Shown one piece after another: positions 1 through 13,300 of a stretch of DNA of 64,000 nt. The stretch is taken from contig NW_013546946.1 of assembly GCF_000711695.1 (NCBI RefSeq), positions 27,585-91,584 on the forward strand, in the 5' to 3' direction. How positions within the stretch are numbered: the first letter of the stretch is position 1; every line of letters begins with the position of its first letter. Both the position numbers and the translations under genes were made by a program. Source of the DNA: Tilletiaria anomala UBC 951 (Eukaryota > Basidiomycota > Exobasidiomycetes > Georgefischeriales > Tilletiariaceae). The notes beneath the pieces were generated by a model. The model was not told where the DNA came from. It worked only from the letters and a program-made list of their open reading frames with translations, and ran no database searches.

Positions 1-29
1 CATCGCAACCGGTGCTAATACCGTCTTAG

Positions 30-3000
30 GAGCACCATCAGCCGGAGATCAAGTTGCAATGGAGCGCTGGATGCAACACCAGCACTTCCTTGCCATGGAG
101 AACTACTTTGCGCAGATGCGAATGCAGGCACAAGGGTCAATAGCGTTACCGCCATTGCACATGCAGATGCAATTCCAGCCGCCGCAATCTCAGCAACAGC
201 ATCCGCATCAGCATCAGCACATTTCATCGGAACAACAGCATCCACAACAGCAATATCCCCTCTCTCCTGTACATCCGACACCTTCTGGAATGCTGCCTTC
301 CGACTCGCAAGTCCCACCTAGCTTGGCTGCCTATGCTGCCACTAACCCCTCCACATCTTTACCTCATCATTATCCCAGGCAGAGCTGGCCATACCATGGG
401 ATAAGCGGCCTCCCTCCCGGACCAATTCCACCAGCAGTAGCAGCTCATCCTTATCTCAACGGAATGAGTATGGCGCCACCAGGTCCACCGCCCGTCCCAC
501 CGCCAGGGCTAGGGCTTTCACCGGCGTTGCACCCCTCGCTTCGTAACTCCACCTTGGGCTCTGGCAGCGTCACTACGCCCTCGATCGCGAGCAATGGCGT
601 TATGACCAGCATTATGGACAGCGGTACTGGCGCTGGCAGAGATGGAAGTACGAGCGGCAGAGCTGGTCATACACGTGACACTTGCGCTACTACCCATGGC
701 TTCCTGACAGACAAGGACGCTTTTGGTCTGCCTTTTTCGCGCATGCCGATGACTAGCCCGACTGTGAGCTCACTAGGCCGTCAGCAGAGCGCACAAATGT
801 CAGCAGCGGAGCAGGTCACTCCATTGCAAAAGCAAGCACCAGGCCAGCCTCACCCTCAGCCTGGCTCCATCTCTGTGGTTCCTGCTGCAGCTTCTTCCGC
901 CACTGAAGGAGTGGGACAACAATCGAACGCACAAGCGCAAACCAACCTAGATGTCTATGCAGCCGTCTACATTCCTGCTTGGCTTAAGGATGTCAACAGA
1001 GCCGAAAAGTACACGATGCTTCGTCTTGATGGTACTGATCATAGCAGGGATGGCGCATCCGAGACTGGCAAGGGCCGAGTCGGGGGAATGGGCGCAGGCG
1101 CAGCTTTCGACCCAGAGAGCTACGCGAGCTGGTTCCTGCCGAAGCATCTGCTCGAGGACAAGGATGGTGGCTGGCTGCTAGACGGCGTCGATGTGCAAAG
1201 CGAGGGGCAAGCGAGCGAGGATGGAAAAGAAACATCCGACGCTGAGGCAGCAGAGGGGCAAGTGGAGCTGCAACCGCTCGATCGAGACGCCTGGCTGCCC
1301 TCACACGGACTCGGTGGCATTGTAGATAGCGCCCTTGATGCAGCGCTTGAAGAGGACACGAGAGACACTGAATCAGCCTCCAGTGCAGCTGCCAAGCAAG
1401 AGGAAGAGAAAGGCGCCGATTGGGGTCGTTCCGTCGGTGCTGTTCCTGCAGTCACACCGGCAATGGCAGAAAATGGGAGTGGCGAAGGAGCTCAAACCGT
1501 CGATGCGGAGGCGTCGAGGGACGCGCCGCGCGTGGTGTCTATTACGGCGGGTGGACCTGAAGGGAAACGTACAGATTCCGCTTCGGGAACGCCGATCAGA
1601 GTACCACCGCTCACGTCCAAAACGTACGCCGATCATTTCCTTTCGCTCTTGCAAATGGAGTCGGCGGCCAAGACGGCACAATTGGACCGGCACGCCATGT
1701 ATCGTGTCAAGCTAGCCCGCTATCGGCTCAAGCAACCTGCCTCGGTCGGACTGAAAGAGCACGATCCGGCGCTGAGCAATCTTTTCGTGCTTAACATACC
1801 TGGACTGCGGGAGGAGCAGCCCAAGCTACGCATCGGCGACCTTTTGCACCTCCGGCCAATCCTTTACGAACAGCGGTACTGGTTCGAGACGGTCTTCGAA
1901 GCGCGCGTCTGGGCGCTCAAGGCCGTTGCGGGACAGGCCATCATCCAGTGCCATCGGCTTGAGGATACGCTTGAGCGCTGGAGATGTACTCTCGAAACAC
2001 CGCCAGCCTCTGCAACCAATCAGTCGTTTGCAAGGAAGGCGGGGCAGAATGCAATCGCTGTCGGTACGAAGGAGCAGGTCGAGTTCAATGTCGTTTTCAT
2101 CAACTCGCAGAAGGAGCTGGGCGATGCGCATGTCAGCTTGTGCAGGATCGGCGACATTCTCAAACAGGAGCGCAGCGCGAAGAAGGCTGGTCGCCATTCA
2201 GAAGCGGCAGACGTCTGCAGGAGATGGCTCTTCCCCGATGAATCTGATCTTAAGCTCTTGGATATGCAGCTCCGCTCGGACGGCGTCGGTCAGGCTGGGG
2301 GATCAGCGAATGGGGGTGCCTCCGCTTTTCGAACAAAGATGCTCAACAGCACAGCAAAAGGCACTGCTCGAGTCAATGGCGCTGCCGTCCAAGCAGAGTC
2401 GCGCAGCAAGATGCAATACGTTGACACATTGCTCAACGAGGAACAGAAGGAGGCGGTCGATTACCTCTGCTCGCAACATCCCAAGCTTCCTTACTTGATC
2501 AGCGGTCCGCCAGGCACTGGCAAGACCAAAACCATCTGCGAAGCTACATTGCAGATCGTCAGCCTTCAGCCGCAAGCGTGCGTGCTGCTATGCGCTCCGA
2601 GCGACACTGCTGCAGACACCGTCGCCTTGCGCCTCAGCAGCACGCTGAAGCCTAGCCAGCTGCTCCGTATCAACTCGTCAACCCGCACATTCGCAGAAGT
2701 ACCCGAGGAGCTGATCATGTTCTGCCACATTGTTGATGCGGATGGAGTCAGTGCATTCAGCCTGCCGCCCTGGCACCAGCTGATGAAAGCGCGCGTAATC
2801 GTCACGGCGACGTCCGACGTGCCCTTGCTTCTGCGAGCCCGCTGCTCCAACATTGATCTCCAGCGTCTCGGGAAACTAATAAATACAGGCCTGCATCCGC
2901 ACGATCCGGAGCGCACAGAAACTCCGCTACACTGGACGCACTTGCTCGTCGACGAAGCGGGCCAAGGGACAGAAGCGGAGTTGGCCGCGGCGATCGCTTG

Positions 3001-4121
3001 TGTTTTACCATTGCCCTCATCAAAGACCGCGCCTGTCTTCTGCCTGTGCGGAGACGCGGCGCAGCTCGGTCCTCGCATCACGTCGCACGAAGCGCGATCG
3101 CATGGCTTGGATTGGTCGCTCTTTGAGCGCCTGCTTCAACGTAAGGTCTACGCGCAGTCGCTGCGGTCGGTTCGTACACGCCAGAAGTTTCATGATTCGG
3201 GAAACAAGGCGAAGGGGTCAGCGGCTTCATCGGTGGAGTGGAGCAGGGCCTCCAAGTTGGTCTGCGGTCTTCGTCGCAACTATCGATCTGCGCATCCCGC
3301 TTTGCTCATGGTGCCGTCCGCACTCTTCTACCATGATGCGCTCTTGCCTTGCGCACCGCGCAAAGACAATCTCAATGCATGGATCGGCCTGCCAAATCCC
3401 AAGATTCCCTTGTTGTTTGAGAATGTCGAGAGTCCCGATGTATGGGTCGACGAAGGCGTCAGCTGGCACAGTGAGTCCAGCGTGATTGATCTACGGATTT
3501 TTGGGCTAACCTGAAGGCGACTAATTGACCTCTGCAGACCCAGGCGAAGCGGATAAAATTGTTGCACTTATCCAAAGTCTCACTGGTAAAGTCGAAGGCC
3601 CGCCCGGCCTGCCCACGAGCGGTGCTACAGTCCTGCCTCAAGAGATCGCCGTCATCACCCCTTATAGGGAGCAAGTCTGGCGTTTGCGTTTGCGCCTTCG
3701 TGCCAAAGGCTTGAGCCAAGTAAATGTAGGACACGTCGAGGTGTTCCAAGGCGCCGAGCATCGAGTCACGATCGTGTCAACTGTGCGCTCACGTCAACGT
3801 TTCGTCAAAAGCGACGTCGAGCGAGGTGTGGGACTCATGTTCGATCGCAAGCGTCTGTGTGTCGCCACAACGAGAGCAAAAGAGGCGCTAATCGTTGTTG
3901 GCAACGCCAGGCTCCTCAGCAAAGACCCGTACTGGCGCGAGTACGTCTCGTTTGCGCTGCGCAACGGGTTCTACCGTGGACCTGAGTGCGATGTCGACCC
4001 ATATTCGGGATCCAACATCTCGAGCTTGGAAGCGAAAGCGTCTAGCCTCAATGGCGATGCGCACAGCAACATGATAGCAGGCCGAGTTGTTGCAGCGGCA
4101 CTCTTTGACGATGAAGAGTAA
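30..4121 (+). CDS. MOV10/SDE3-like superfamily 1 RNA helicase (5' end outside or at window edge)
   Basis: The Upf1-like SF1 helicase core is clear. Numbering from the ATG at 59, Walker A GPPGTGKT is at residues 816-823 and the DEAG box at 965-968. A GDAAQLGP motif III, an LRRNYRS motif, an EVFQGAE motif V and a VATTRAKE motif VI follow. Helicases of this kind (MOV10, SDE3, Armitage) unwind RNA 5' to 3' in RNP remodelling, silencing or decay. Exons are 30-3470 and 3538-4121, with intron 3471-3537 (GTGAGT...TGCAG); the join restores frame. The first ~300 residues are low complexity, rich in Gln, His, Pro and Met, then an acidic stretch. The frame stays open upstream of ATG 59 to the window edge, and a branch point plus TTAG acceptor lies at 14-29, so an earlier exon is likely and 59 may not be the start. 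The MOV10-type assignment over other Upf1-like helicases is by resemblance. Confidence 0.8.
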
Positions 4122-4156
4122 AAGTGCAGGGCGAACCATGTAATGCATGAGCGACT

Positions 4157-7100
4157 TTACATAGGCTCAGGTTCAGCTTCTGCCTTCCTAGACCAGAATT
4201 TACGGCGCGAGCCGGGCGTGCGAGCCATGTTTGGTGAGGATGAGAGCTCCGAGCTCGCTTCGGCGTCAGTCCCAGTGTCAAGGTTTGGCGTCCGCGCAGG
4301 CGAGACCGACTTCATGTTCTCGCTGTTCGAAGCCCAGAAAGCCAAGCGGCTGCTGACGCTCCTCCCGCGGCTGACACCGGAACTAGCATCGCTGGTGCTG
4401 AGTTCAGCAGACGTGGTTCTGTCCAAAGGCAAATTGCCAGAGCTGCCCTGCCAGCGGTCCACGCGTTGATGCAGAGCCAATGGCAGCGAATCAGAAGAGA
4501 AGCGAGGGTCGTACGTGATGGGCGCTCCGCTGTTCTGCTGGGTCAGCGCCGCTTGTAACATTGCACGTCGTGCACCTTCGTTGGCCTGCCATGTGTCGAA
4601 TGCCGACCACGAGTTGCGCCCAGATTCCTCGTCCTCAGCTCCAAGAGGCAACTGAAATGCACGGCGCACCGCTTCGTAGTCCGAAGATAAAGTCCCATTG
4701 ACCGTATTGTTGAGCGGAATGAGCGGTCCGATTGGACGTGAGATCGAAGGCACCTGCCGGGCTGCATTTTGATCGGCCTTACTTCCGGGCTGCGCCGACC
4801 CAGGGAAAGATTTTGCTGATGGGTTCATCGAAATCCGAGGAAACATGCCATAGGAACGCCGCTTCCCAACATCTGCATCCGAAGTATTCTCTTCGCCCGT
4901 TTCGCTAGAGCGAGCCCCGGCGTCAGGCGCCGGCGAAGCGGACGCCTCCGCAGACGTGTCCTTTGACGCTCGCTTCCCCCACCAGCTGCGACGAGAGGAC
5001 ATGCTCTTCCTCATCGGTTTGTCACCCTCCCCCATCTCTGCCTCGGAAGCTGATTCGAGTTGGGCAGCATCGGAAGTCTCGCTCCGACCAGAGGTTATCT
5101 CTGCAGGGTCCATGGACATGTGTGTTCTGCCTTCAGAATTTGCAGAAATACCGTCCGATTGTGCAGGAATGCCGAATCGAGCAAACATAGAATTGACATG
5201 GCTCGGAGAGACAAGGTTGCCTTGAGCGTCCTCATCCAGATTTTGAAAGAGATTACTTGGCAGAAGCCCAGTCGAAAAGGGCGAGATGGGCGTCGCAGGC
5301 ATCATTGTCGAAGGGTCGTTCTCATAGAACAGAGCCTCGGTTTGAGTCATCCGAGCGAATCTGCCGTTGACGAAGCTCGTTGGTACCTCTGGCTCTTGTC
5401 CTTCTTCCGCGTCATGAAATTCGTTATCGGCGTGGTCATCGTCATTGGTGCGAGCATCGAAGCCGAAGCGTTGCAGCGGCATGGGAGCGACTAGCCTTGG
5501 AGCAGACATTGCATCGTTAACCGAGTAAAGGCCACGCCTCTCGGGTAGTCCACTGAGGTCCGGCTCAGTCAAGGACAAGTCGCCTGGTCCGGCAAGCGAT
5601 GGATAGATTGTCGGTGGCGCAGCGAGCTTTGCTGTGGGGTCGAAAAGCGCTTCTGAGGCAGTAATGTCGTTCTCGAGCACTGTCATGGCCGAATTCGACA
5701 CTGAGCGATGTTGTTGTTGCATGACAGTTTCGGAAGCTTGTCGAAGTACTGCCTCGAAAGCTGCGGCTTGTCGTTGTTGCAGCCGCACGCGTGCTTCTTC
5801 GAGACCCGACTTCGCTGCAAGCAGTTGCTTCCGCACGTCGCCTTCCCGTTGTCGCAAATCAGCAGCCCGAGCAACGATGCGCTTCAGATCTGCCTCCTTC
5901 ACGGCCCTGTCGTTTTCTAACTGCACTTCCTTGTCCAACCGCTCTTGCTGACTGCCCTCGAGCTTCTCTTTGCACATTTCCGCTGTTTGCTTTAGCGCCT
6001 TGATCTCGTTCAACTGCTTTTCAATGCGCGTCTGGTGTCCTTCACGCGCAGTCAACGCAGCCTTCAGCTTACGCTCTGCGTCCTTACGATGCAGCTCTGC
6101 CACACGCTTGCTCTCATCGAGTCCCTTCATCTTGCTACGCAAGTCGCTCCGCACCGAGTCTTCCTCCTTCTTTTTTGCCCGCAGCTCCTCCAGTTGTTGC
6201 TGCAGTGATGTTTTCGTGGCGTTGTTCGAGGCCTGCAAGGCTTCAAATTGCCCTTCTAAGTCTCCGACAGCTGCCCTCGAGGATGCCACTGCGGCGATGA
6301 GTGATTCGAGATCTGCCTGCTCGCTGCTGCGCTGCGCATGGTCACCCTCGTGAATCCTTGCGGAAGCTGTTTCCAAAGATGCCCCTGATGACGGCGCGAC
6401 CAGTTTGCGATGATGATTTCGAACATTCGGACTAGCCGGCCCAGTTGCATTCTCAGCTTGTGCGCCAGAATCTTGCGGGTTTCCGGAAGACGATAGCGCA
6501 GCAGGCGACTGTTGAGGAGATGAGCCTCCAGCAGCGCCGCCAGCCTTCTGCCTTCCCGGCGGACCCTTTCGCTTGCGTGCCTTATTCGATGACGGTGCAA
6601 TCGCTGGCGGCAGAAGCGTTTCATCCGATGGAGAAGGCGCATGCACGTGCTCGGTGTTTTCCCTCCCATCAGGTAAGAGTCTATGAGATCTCGACTCGCG
6701 TGAGACATCTTCGTCTTCCAGCACATCGCCAGCCTCAAGCGCTCGTAAGGTGCCGTCCGTATAGTCATCTGGATGAGTAAATGATAGAAGATCAGCGTCT
6801 TTCGGTTAACTGGTAACTCCATCTTCACCAGAAAGCACTCACGATTATCCGAAAAGTCATTCGACATATTGATAATGCCCCACCCTTCGTCACTCGTCCG
6901 TTTCTGGTGCGACAGTGGCGGATGGTACCACGGATCTGCCAGGCCACGCGTGTCCTCCAAAAAAGTGTTTGACCAACCTGGCGAGCCGACAAACCATTGG
7001 CCGAAAATGCCTAGGAACCAGTAATGTTTTTCTTCGACGGCCGAAAGCATCCCCATCACTGGGGTTGTATGCTGTATGCTGCCGTCTGCATCAGGCCTGG

Positions 7101-8543
7101 TAGTCGAAGCCTTGCCATATCCTGAAAAGTCAGTTGCAGAACCAGCAGGACAGGGGCGCTTGACGGAGCCAGCAACTTCCTTTGTCGCTTGCTGCCTCTT
7201 CAAAGCCTTGCCGCGTCTCCTCCCGCCGGCGCCCCCAGCACTGCTAAAGTCATCTTCCATTCTGCCACTTCCCATTCCAACACCGACACTACTCGCTCCG
7301 GTTGCAGCGCCGTGCTTGCCGGCCGCCGTAGGCACTGACGCCGATCTCCCACCGCCAGAAGCCGCCATGTCTACTGCGGTTACAGTTGCGCAACGCCGCT
7401 GGACGCTGACAAGCGAGAAGATTCCATAGTCGTACCGTTTGTACGGAGGCGTCTGGACGGAGATGGATAGGTGATTGGCAAAGGAGAGGACATGTGGTGA
7501 AGGACCCATGTCCATGCTTGCTGCTGGATCATCACGCTTGCCTGCGGCCGATGCGGAGAGGGACGAAGCAGCCAGAGGCAGAGATGTTGATTGACCTTTC
7601 GTCGCAGCCCTGCCTGTAATAGTTGATGGTGAGGCGGCGCCGGCGACGCCAAGATGATCGCGCTTCTTGCCTGCTGTGACGCCAAGCATCTTGACGCTGC
7701 TGCTGCTGCCAGACACAGCTCCATTCCTGCTGACGGGTGCCTCCTCTTCTTCGTCGTCGTGCAATTCGCCGCTCGCTTGGAACCCAAGATCATCGTGCAT
7801 GGCTTTGAGGCGTACCCTAAAGGTCAGATCGGTCAAGAAAGACTGGAATGAAATGTCGCCTGGGTTCGTCCACGCGGCTGAAGAGCAGAATACAAAGTCA
7901 ATAGGCTGTCATCTAACTCCTTATCCTTTGACCGCCCGAAGGAATACGCACCGAATATCAGGCCAATAAGAATACCAAGCAAGAAAAGCAAGAACCCGCC
8001 ATCCACATGGGTGAAAGCATTCCAGGCGGTAGTGCCAGGCGCGTTTGTAAAGCGCCACACTGCAGGAAATAGCCTTTCGGACGTTGCGTATGAAGCGCCT
8101 GAAGCCGCCACCGAGCGCACAGCAAGGTGCTGCTGCTGTGAGCCATCCAGCCCAGCGTCACCGACGCTCCCTGCAAAGCCGTAGCCAAACCAGCTATGCA
8201 AGAGCGCAGCAACGCCAACGCCAGCACTGGGTTGCGCCGCCATGCTGTCCGCAGCGGTGGTCGCCTTCGCGCTCCTACTGCCACTGCTGTTGCTGCTGCT
8301 GCTACCGCTGCCGATGTTTATGTCGAGGAGAGTAAGTTGAGAGACAGGAAGGACCGCCTTCAGAGCATTCGCGAAAGGGTTAAAGGACGAAGAGATTGGA
8401 AAGCCTCGGCAAAGCTGCGGCTCCCAGCTGAGCGCCGAGTCGGGCTTTGGCGTGGATCTTTTGCTTGGCTGCTGCACAGGCTGTTCGCCTCTCGCAACTG
8501 GAGAGACCGACTGGTACTTGTTGCTATCCCTTCGAGAGATAAC
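4157..8543 (-). CDS. Large membrane-anchored coiled-coil protein of unknown function
   Basis: Three exons join in frame on the minus strand: 8543-7952, 7877-6843 and 6798-4157, at least 1422 residues. The second intron is only 44 nt (GTGAGT...GAAAG) and moves the frame into the coiled-coil part. Reading straight through instead gives an implausible Arg-rich tail. A hydrophobic segment (FLLFLLGILIGLIF) near residues 183-197 spans the first intron and predicts one membrane anchor. Next come a conserved-looking stretch (DISFQSFLTDLTFR), an acidic patch, the motif KRYDYGIFSLV and an aromatic segment (HYWFLGIFGQWF). About 200 Lys/Glu/Gln-rich residues of coiled coil follow (around 6320-5700), then a Ser-rich tail. 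I do not recognise the family. Exon 8543 starts just after a TTTCAG acceptor, so an earlier exon is needed. An ATG at 8806-8804 with an in-phase donor is one candidate for the start, not proved. It converges with the helicase, 35 bp between stops. Confidence 0.6.
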
Positions 8544-10356
8544 CTGAAATAAGGAGCAGGTTGTCCCCGCTCAGTTCCTGGGTGGATCCCAGACGAGAAA
8601 TTAGCGAGCTCGATCTTGTCCGAGCCTCCTAGTCCTCTAACCGCTCGTAGAACAGCTTGCCTTGGTCGTGCTGCTGCTGTGCACACCAAGATTCAGCTGC
8701 TTGCGCTTTTCGACGCTAGCTGCTGTTGCTGCTCAGTGACCAATGGAGATTGGTCTTTCCTGCAAGAAAAGATGAGAGTTACGTTTGGGGTAATTGTCGA
8801 GCGCATACAAAGCACCTGTGGCACCGAGCACGATTGAAAGGCGGCCAAGAGGAGATGGAAGAGGAAAGGAGATATGGGTACCTGCTCGCTTTCCTGTTAA
8901 TGGCCCTCCGTGTGCGGTTCTCTTCTTCCTATGCCGTTTGCAACGCCTGCTGGTGTCTTTGCAGCAGACTTCGCTGACGATCCTAATGCTGACTCGTCGT
9001 ATTGGGCTGATGTGGTAACAGCAACAGTGGCGTGAACAGGGCCTGGACCTGATCCGCTCGCCAGGGTTGAGGCTAGCGAGTGTTCCTTCCTCTTGCTCTG
9101 CTCTGAACGCCGAGTGTCGTGCAGAGGCAATGCTTTGGAAGGAGAAGCAGAAAAGTGGCGCCTGCGCTACTGTTGCTGCTGCTGCAGTTGAGCACCTCTT
9201 CAGAAGGCGAGCGGACGATGATGGATTCCTTGCAAAAGAACCAGCCCGTTCCGTCCTGCCGGTCGCTGATGCTGGCGTCGTTGTTTATGCCTTCGAAGAA
9301 ATATTGGGTCGGGGGCGATTGCGGAGGCGGGAATGAAAGGCAAGAGGTTGCAAGTCGAAGAGACATTTATCCCCACAGCTAGGTGAGGAAAACAGCTGAA
9401 TGGGGCCGAGATCCTGCTCCCAGTGACAGAGCGTGCTTTCGTATTCTGTATGGAAAGTCCTGCTCCAGCAGCACTTTCTCAAGCAATGCAGGAGCTGTAC
9501 CAATCGAGTCAGCCAACAAACCCCCGCACCGAAGCTGCAGCGCCGAGCTAACTCCTCGGCTTCTGTGTGTTCTACCGGCCCGCAGCTTGCTTTCCGGGTA
9601 TCCACGAGTGTGCTATGCCTCGATGCCCAGTCTGGAGATTCTCCAGACAGAAGACACCTTTGCTCATGGCAGGATGACTGTATCACTGGGATATTCTGCG
9701 TGCTTTCGCGTTTCAGAAAGCTGGAGAGGGCAATTGGCGGCTTGACTAGGTGTGAGGCTTTACAAGTCTGCTAATTGGTGCTTCTTCTTGTAAATCCAAT
9801 GGGCTGCCGCGGCTGATTCGACCTTTTGCAGTTTCGGAGAAGGCAAGAACCAACGCCGATTTTTTTCAATTTTCTAAAAAAAGAACCAACGCCTGACTGT
9901 GCTGCGCATCCCTTTTCGACGATGACGACAATGGACGTTTGCCCATGACTGGCGCAGTGCCCTAACGCGAGCGCGGTCAGCGTGGATTTACACATTGCGG
10001 AAGCGGGAACCGGCTCGTGGGGAATATATAAAGGGCCGAACGCCGTCAACCGCCATCCCGTTCTGGAACGCCCCGAAGAAATGCGCCGTTTTGTGACGCG
10101 TCTCGTTGCCCCATCGCGCTCATCCTCTCGCGTTCGCCTATTGCATCCAGGTGTGCACAGGCTCTCTATACCCACCTGACCAACAGTATCCAATCCACAG
10201 CTCTTTAGACCCTCGGTGTCGCTCCGTAGCCAGGCCGGAGCAGACTGCGAAGGCGGGCAGCGAGACGCGGACGCGCACTTCGAGAACGTTGCATTCGCTT
10301 GGACGCGTCTGTGACGATCGCTCATCCCGTGCGTCTGCGCTCCACCTTCGTCCACA
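8544..10356. other. Intergenic/promoter block, no confident gene
   Basis: This 1.8 kb lies between the 5' exons of the minus-strand coiled-coil gene and the BET gene. It contains CTG/CAG-rich stretches (8670-8730, 9160-9190) that give Ser-, Gln- or Cys-rich open frames on both strands, none with splice signals and domain content I could support. Missing 5' exons of the coiled-coil gene probably lie in its left third. A 310-codon minus-strand frame at 9771-10703 runs antisense into the BET gene and is rejected as a shadow. Confidence 0.5.
10025..10032 (+). promoter_or_regulatory. Candidate TATA box for the BET gene
   Basis: TATATAAA followed by GGG lies about 325 bp upstream of the BET protein start codon, in an otherwise GC-rich setting. 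Position and match suggest a core promoter element with a leader of roughly 290 nt. No transcript start is visible from sequence. Confidence 0.4.
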
Positions 10357-13300
10357 ATGGATCCGCAAAGCGCAATTCCATCTGCAAATGGCCGCGCCAA
10401 TGGAACTGGCAATGGCAATGGCGCAGCGTCAGCACCGGCTGGCAGGGATAGCAGCACCGCGGCTACAAGTTCCGGCACAGCCGTGTCACAACCCACTTCA
10501 ATCGAGGTTATCAAAGCACAGTTGCAACAGCACCAGGACAAAGTAGCGTCAGATGCAGTAAAGGTGGACGGAAGCTTGGACGCTGTAGTGAATTCCCAAG
10601 CCTTGGGAGTAAATGGTATCGCAGGTCTGGCAGACGCCGCAGCGATTGCAACGCCTGCGCAGCAAGTGACTCCGCAGGTGGATGCGCAGGTACCAAGTAG
10701 CACGGATCACGCGGGTCCGGCGCTCAATGGAGGAAGTGCAGATGAGAAGGTCAAGTCAGCTCAAAGTAAGCAGCGTCACTTTGCAAGGGAACAAATCCCC
10801 CAGTTGCTGAGCATTTGCTGCTTAATCATGCCCGTCATTAGGCCACTCTGTCACCTTGCCACCTTCGGCAACAGCATCCGCTGCGACAGAGTCAGCCCCT
10901 GCAGCGCCCGACGTGAATGTACCAGGGACAAGCAACTCCCATGATAAGACTGAAGGGATGGACATACGAGCTGATGTGCCAAGCGTAGGTGCAAGGGTAG
11001 CAGACGCGGCACAAACGGCGCCTGCCGTTTCTGTCCCGCAAGATGCATCTATCAAGCCTTCTTCATCAGCCATCTTACCTGGTAAGGATGCTGGGCTCAG
11101 CGCTACCAAGGTGGACGGGCCTGTCAGCCGCATGGCCGAGCCCAAATCGAATCTCGCTCAGCAGTCGGCGCAAGCCGCGTCTACGTCTGCGCTTGCGCCT
11201 GTGACTGCTACAGTATCAGTATCGGCGACCCCCTCAGCTTCAGCAACTTCTACCCCAGCAGCAGTCCATGCCCGTACCTCCGCAACTCCAGCGACGCCGG
11301 TAGCAGTGGCGATTGGGGTTGGCAGCAGCGAAACGCCACGCAGCGACGCCGAGCCACCCAACAAACGACAACGCACACAGTCCGATTTTGACCCCTCGAT
11401 TATCATTGGCGGCGATGCAGGCGAGATCAAACTGACTCTCGGGCAGATCAAGTACGCTCAAAATTGCATTAAGGCCCTGAAGGGTCGCACAGAGGCACGA
11501 GCATTCCTTGCTCCTGTTGATCCAGTCCTGCTGGGAATCCCTCATTACCGCAACATCATAACCAATCCCATGGACCTTGGAACTGTGGACATCAAGCTGG
11601 CCTTGACCGCGGCGGCAGCCAAGGGCGGAAACAAGCCGACAGAGAAGGTCAAGCTGGCACCTAAATGGGGGCTTGATCCAGCCAAGGACGTGTACACACA
11701 AGTGGAAGAATTCGAGCGGGACGTTCGCCTGACATTCCAAAATTGCAGGACGTTCAATGGCCCACAGCACGCTATCTCGCAGAGCGCTGATTTGCTTGAC
11801 GGCGTATTTGACAAGCAAATGAAGAGCTTCCCGCCCGCCGATGCACCACCGCCACCTGAGTTTCTTGTGGATGAGAAGCCATCTGCTGGAATTCCTGGCG
11901 CCGCTGGTGCTGCGGCGAGTGGCAGCGGCACATCTGGCGGCCTCGCTGGCAACGAGCAGGATCGACGCATCTCGCTGGATGGCAGACCGAAGCGAGAGGT
12001 CCACCCTCCTCCACCTCGGGACATTCAGTACGATGAGCCGCAGGCGCTGAAGAACAAGAAGAAAAAGAAGTCTCGCGCATCCATGACGCCGGCCGAGGCG
12101 ATGCATTGGGACAAGGTGGCGAAGGAGGAGCTAAAGTTCTGCTCAAAGCTGATCGACGACCTTCTCAAGCCGACGCATCAAGATGTTGCCTGGGTCTTCT
12201 ACGAGTTGCCTGACCGCAGCTACGACTTTGCGCCCGCTTACTACGCCATGATCAAGAAGCCCATCTCGCTGATGCTCATCCAGCGCAAAGTCAAGAACGG
12301 GCAGTACGTCGATGGAGAAGAGTTTGACGCGGACATGCAGCTCCTCTTCCGCAATTGCTTCACCTTTAATCCGCCTGGCTCGGATGTTGCTCTGATGGGG
12401 GAGCGACTCAAGGAAACGTACGAAAAGCTATTCATGAAAAAGCCAGAGCCCAAACCCTTTGTTGAGGAGGAGAGTGATGAGGATGAGGAACCGGATGAGG
12501 CGACGGGTAAGTCTTGTGTGACGCCTCGAACCTCACAAAAGTGCACTGCTAACTATTGGATTGTCATCTCATCAGTCCTGGCCCAAGCACTCCGCCAGCA
12601 GATTGCGATGCTCACACAGCAGGCCCTGGATCTCGAAGGTGGCAAGCCGACTGCCAAGATGCTAGCCGTCGCCAAGGGCACGCTCTCCACTCTTGGCGCA
12701 CTCCCAGAAGTTGCGGCATTGACTGCACCTGTGAAAAAGGAAGCGCCTAAGCGTCGTAAGTCTGTCGGTGCCGCAGATGCGCCGAAGAAGGCTAAGAAGC
12801 CGAAGAAGGAGGCAAGTGCGCCGGAGAGTGCGGTGAAAAAGTCAAAGAAACCAAAAAAATCAAGCAATGGCGGAGGAGGACGCCTGGGCAGTGATGAGGA
12901 GGACGTCAGGGTGGTCACGTACGAGCAAAAGGAAGAGCTCGCAGCCAAGATCACCGAGCTTCCTGACGATCGCCTCGAAGGCGCACTGAAGATCATTGCG
13001 GAGGATAAGCCACACAGCGCGAACGACGATGAAGAGATTGAACTGGATATTGATGATCTAAGCGCCAAGACGCTATACAAGCTCTACCGCTACGTCGTCC
13101 GGCCAAAGAACAAGAAGACGACAAATAGCAATCCAGCAAAGAACGCCAGCGATGGACGAAAACGCGGGACAGGAGGCTTGAAGAGGAAGAATCTGGATGA
13201 GGGAGAGGAGAGCGAGCGGATTAGGAGATTACAGGCGCAATTGCAACAATTTGAAGGTGGTGCGGACGGAGGTACGTCCGAACGTCTCGCGCACGTCTTG

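Noticed and set aside
6256-7836. Long minus-strand frame reading straight from the membrane protein into an Arg-rich tail
   Set aside because: The part below 6843 has implausible composition; a 44-nt intron restores frame to the long coiled-coil region instead.
9771-10703. 310-codon minus-strand open frame
   Set aside because: It runs antisense over the BET first exon and promoter, has no domain or splice support, and is Cys/Ala-rich as expected for a GC-driven shadow.
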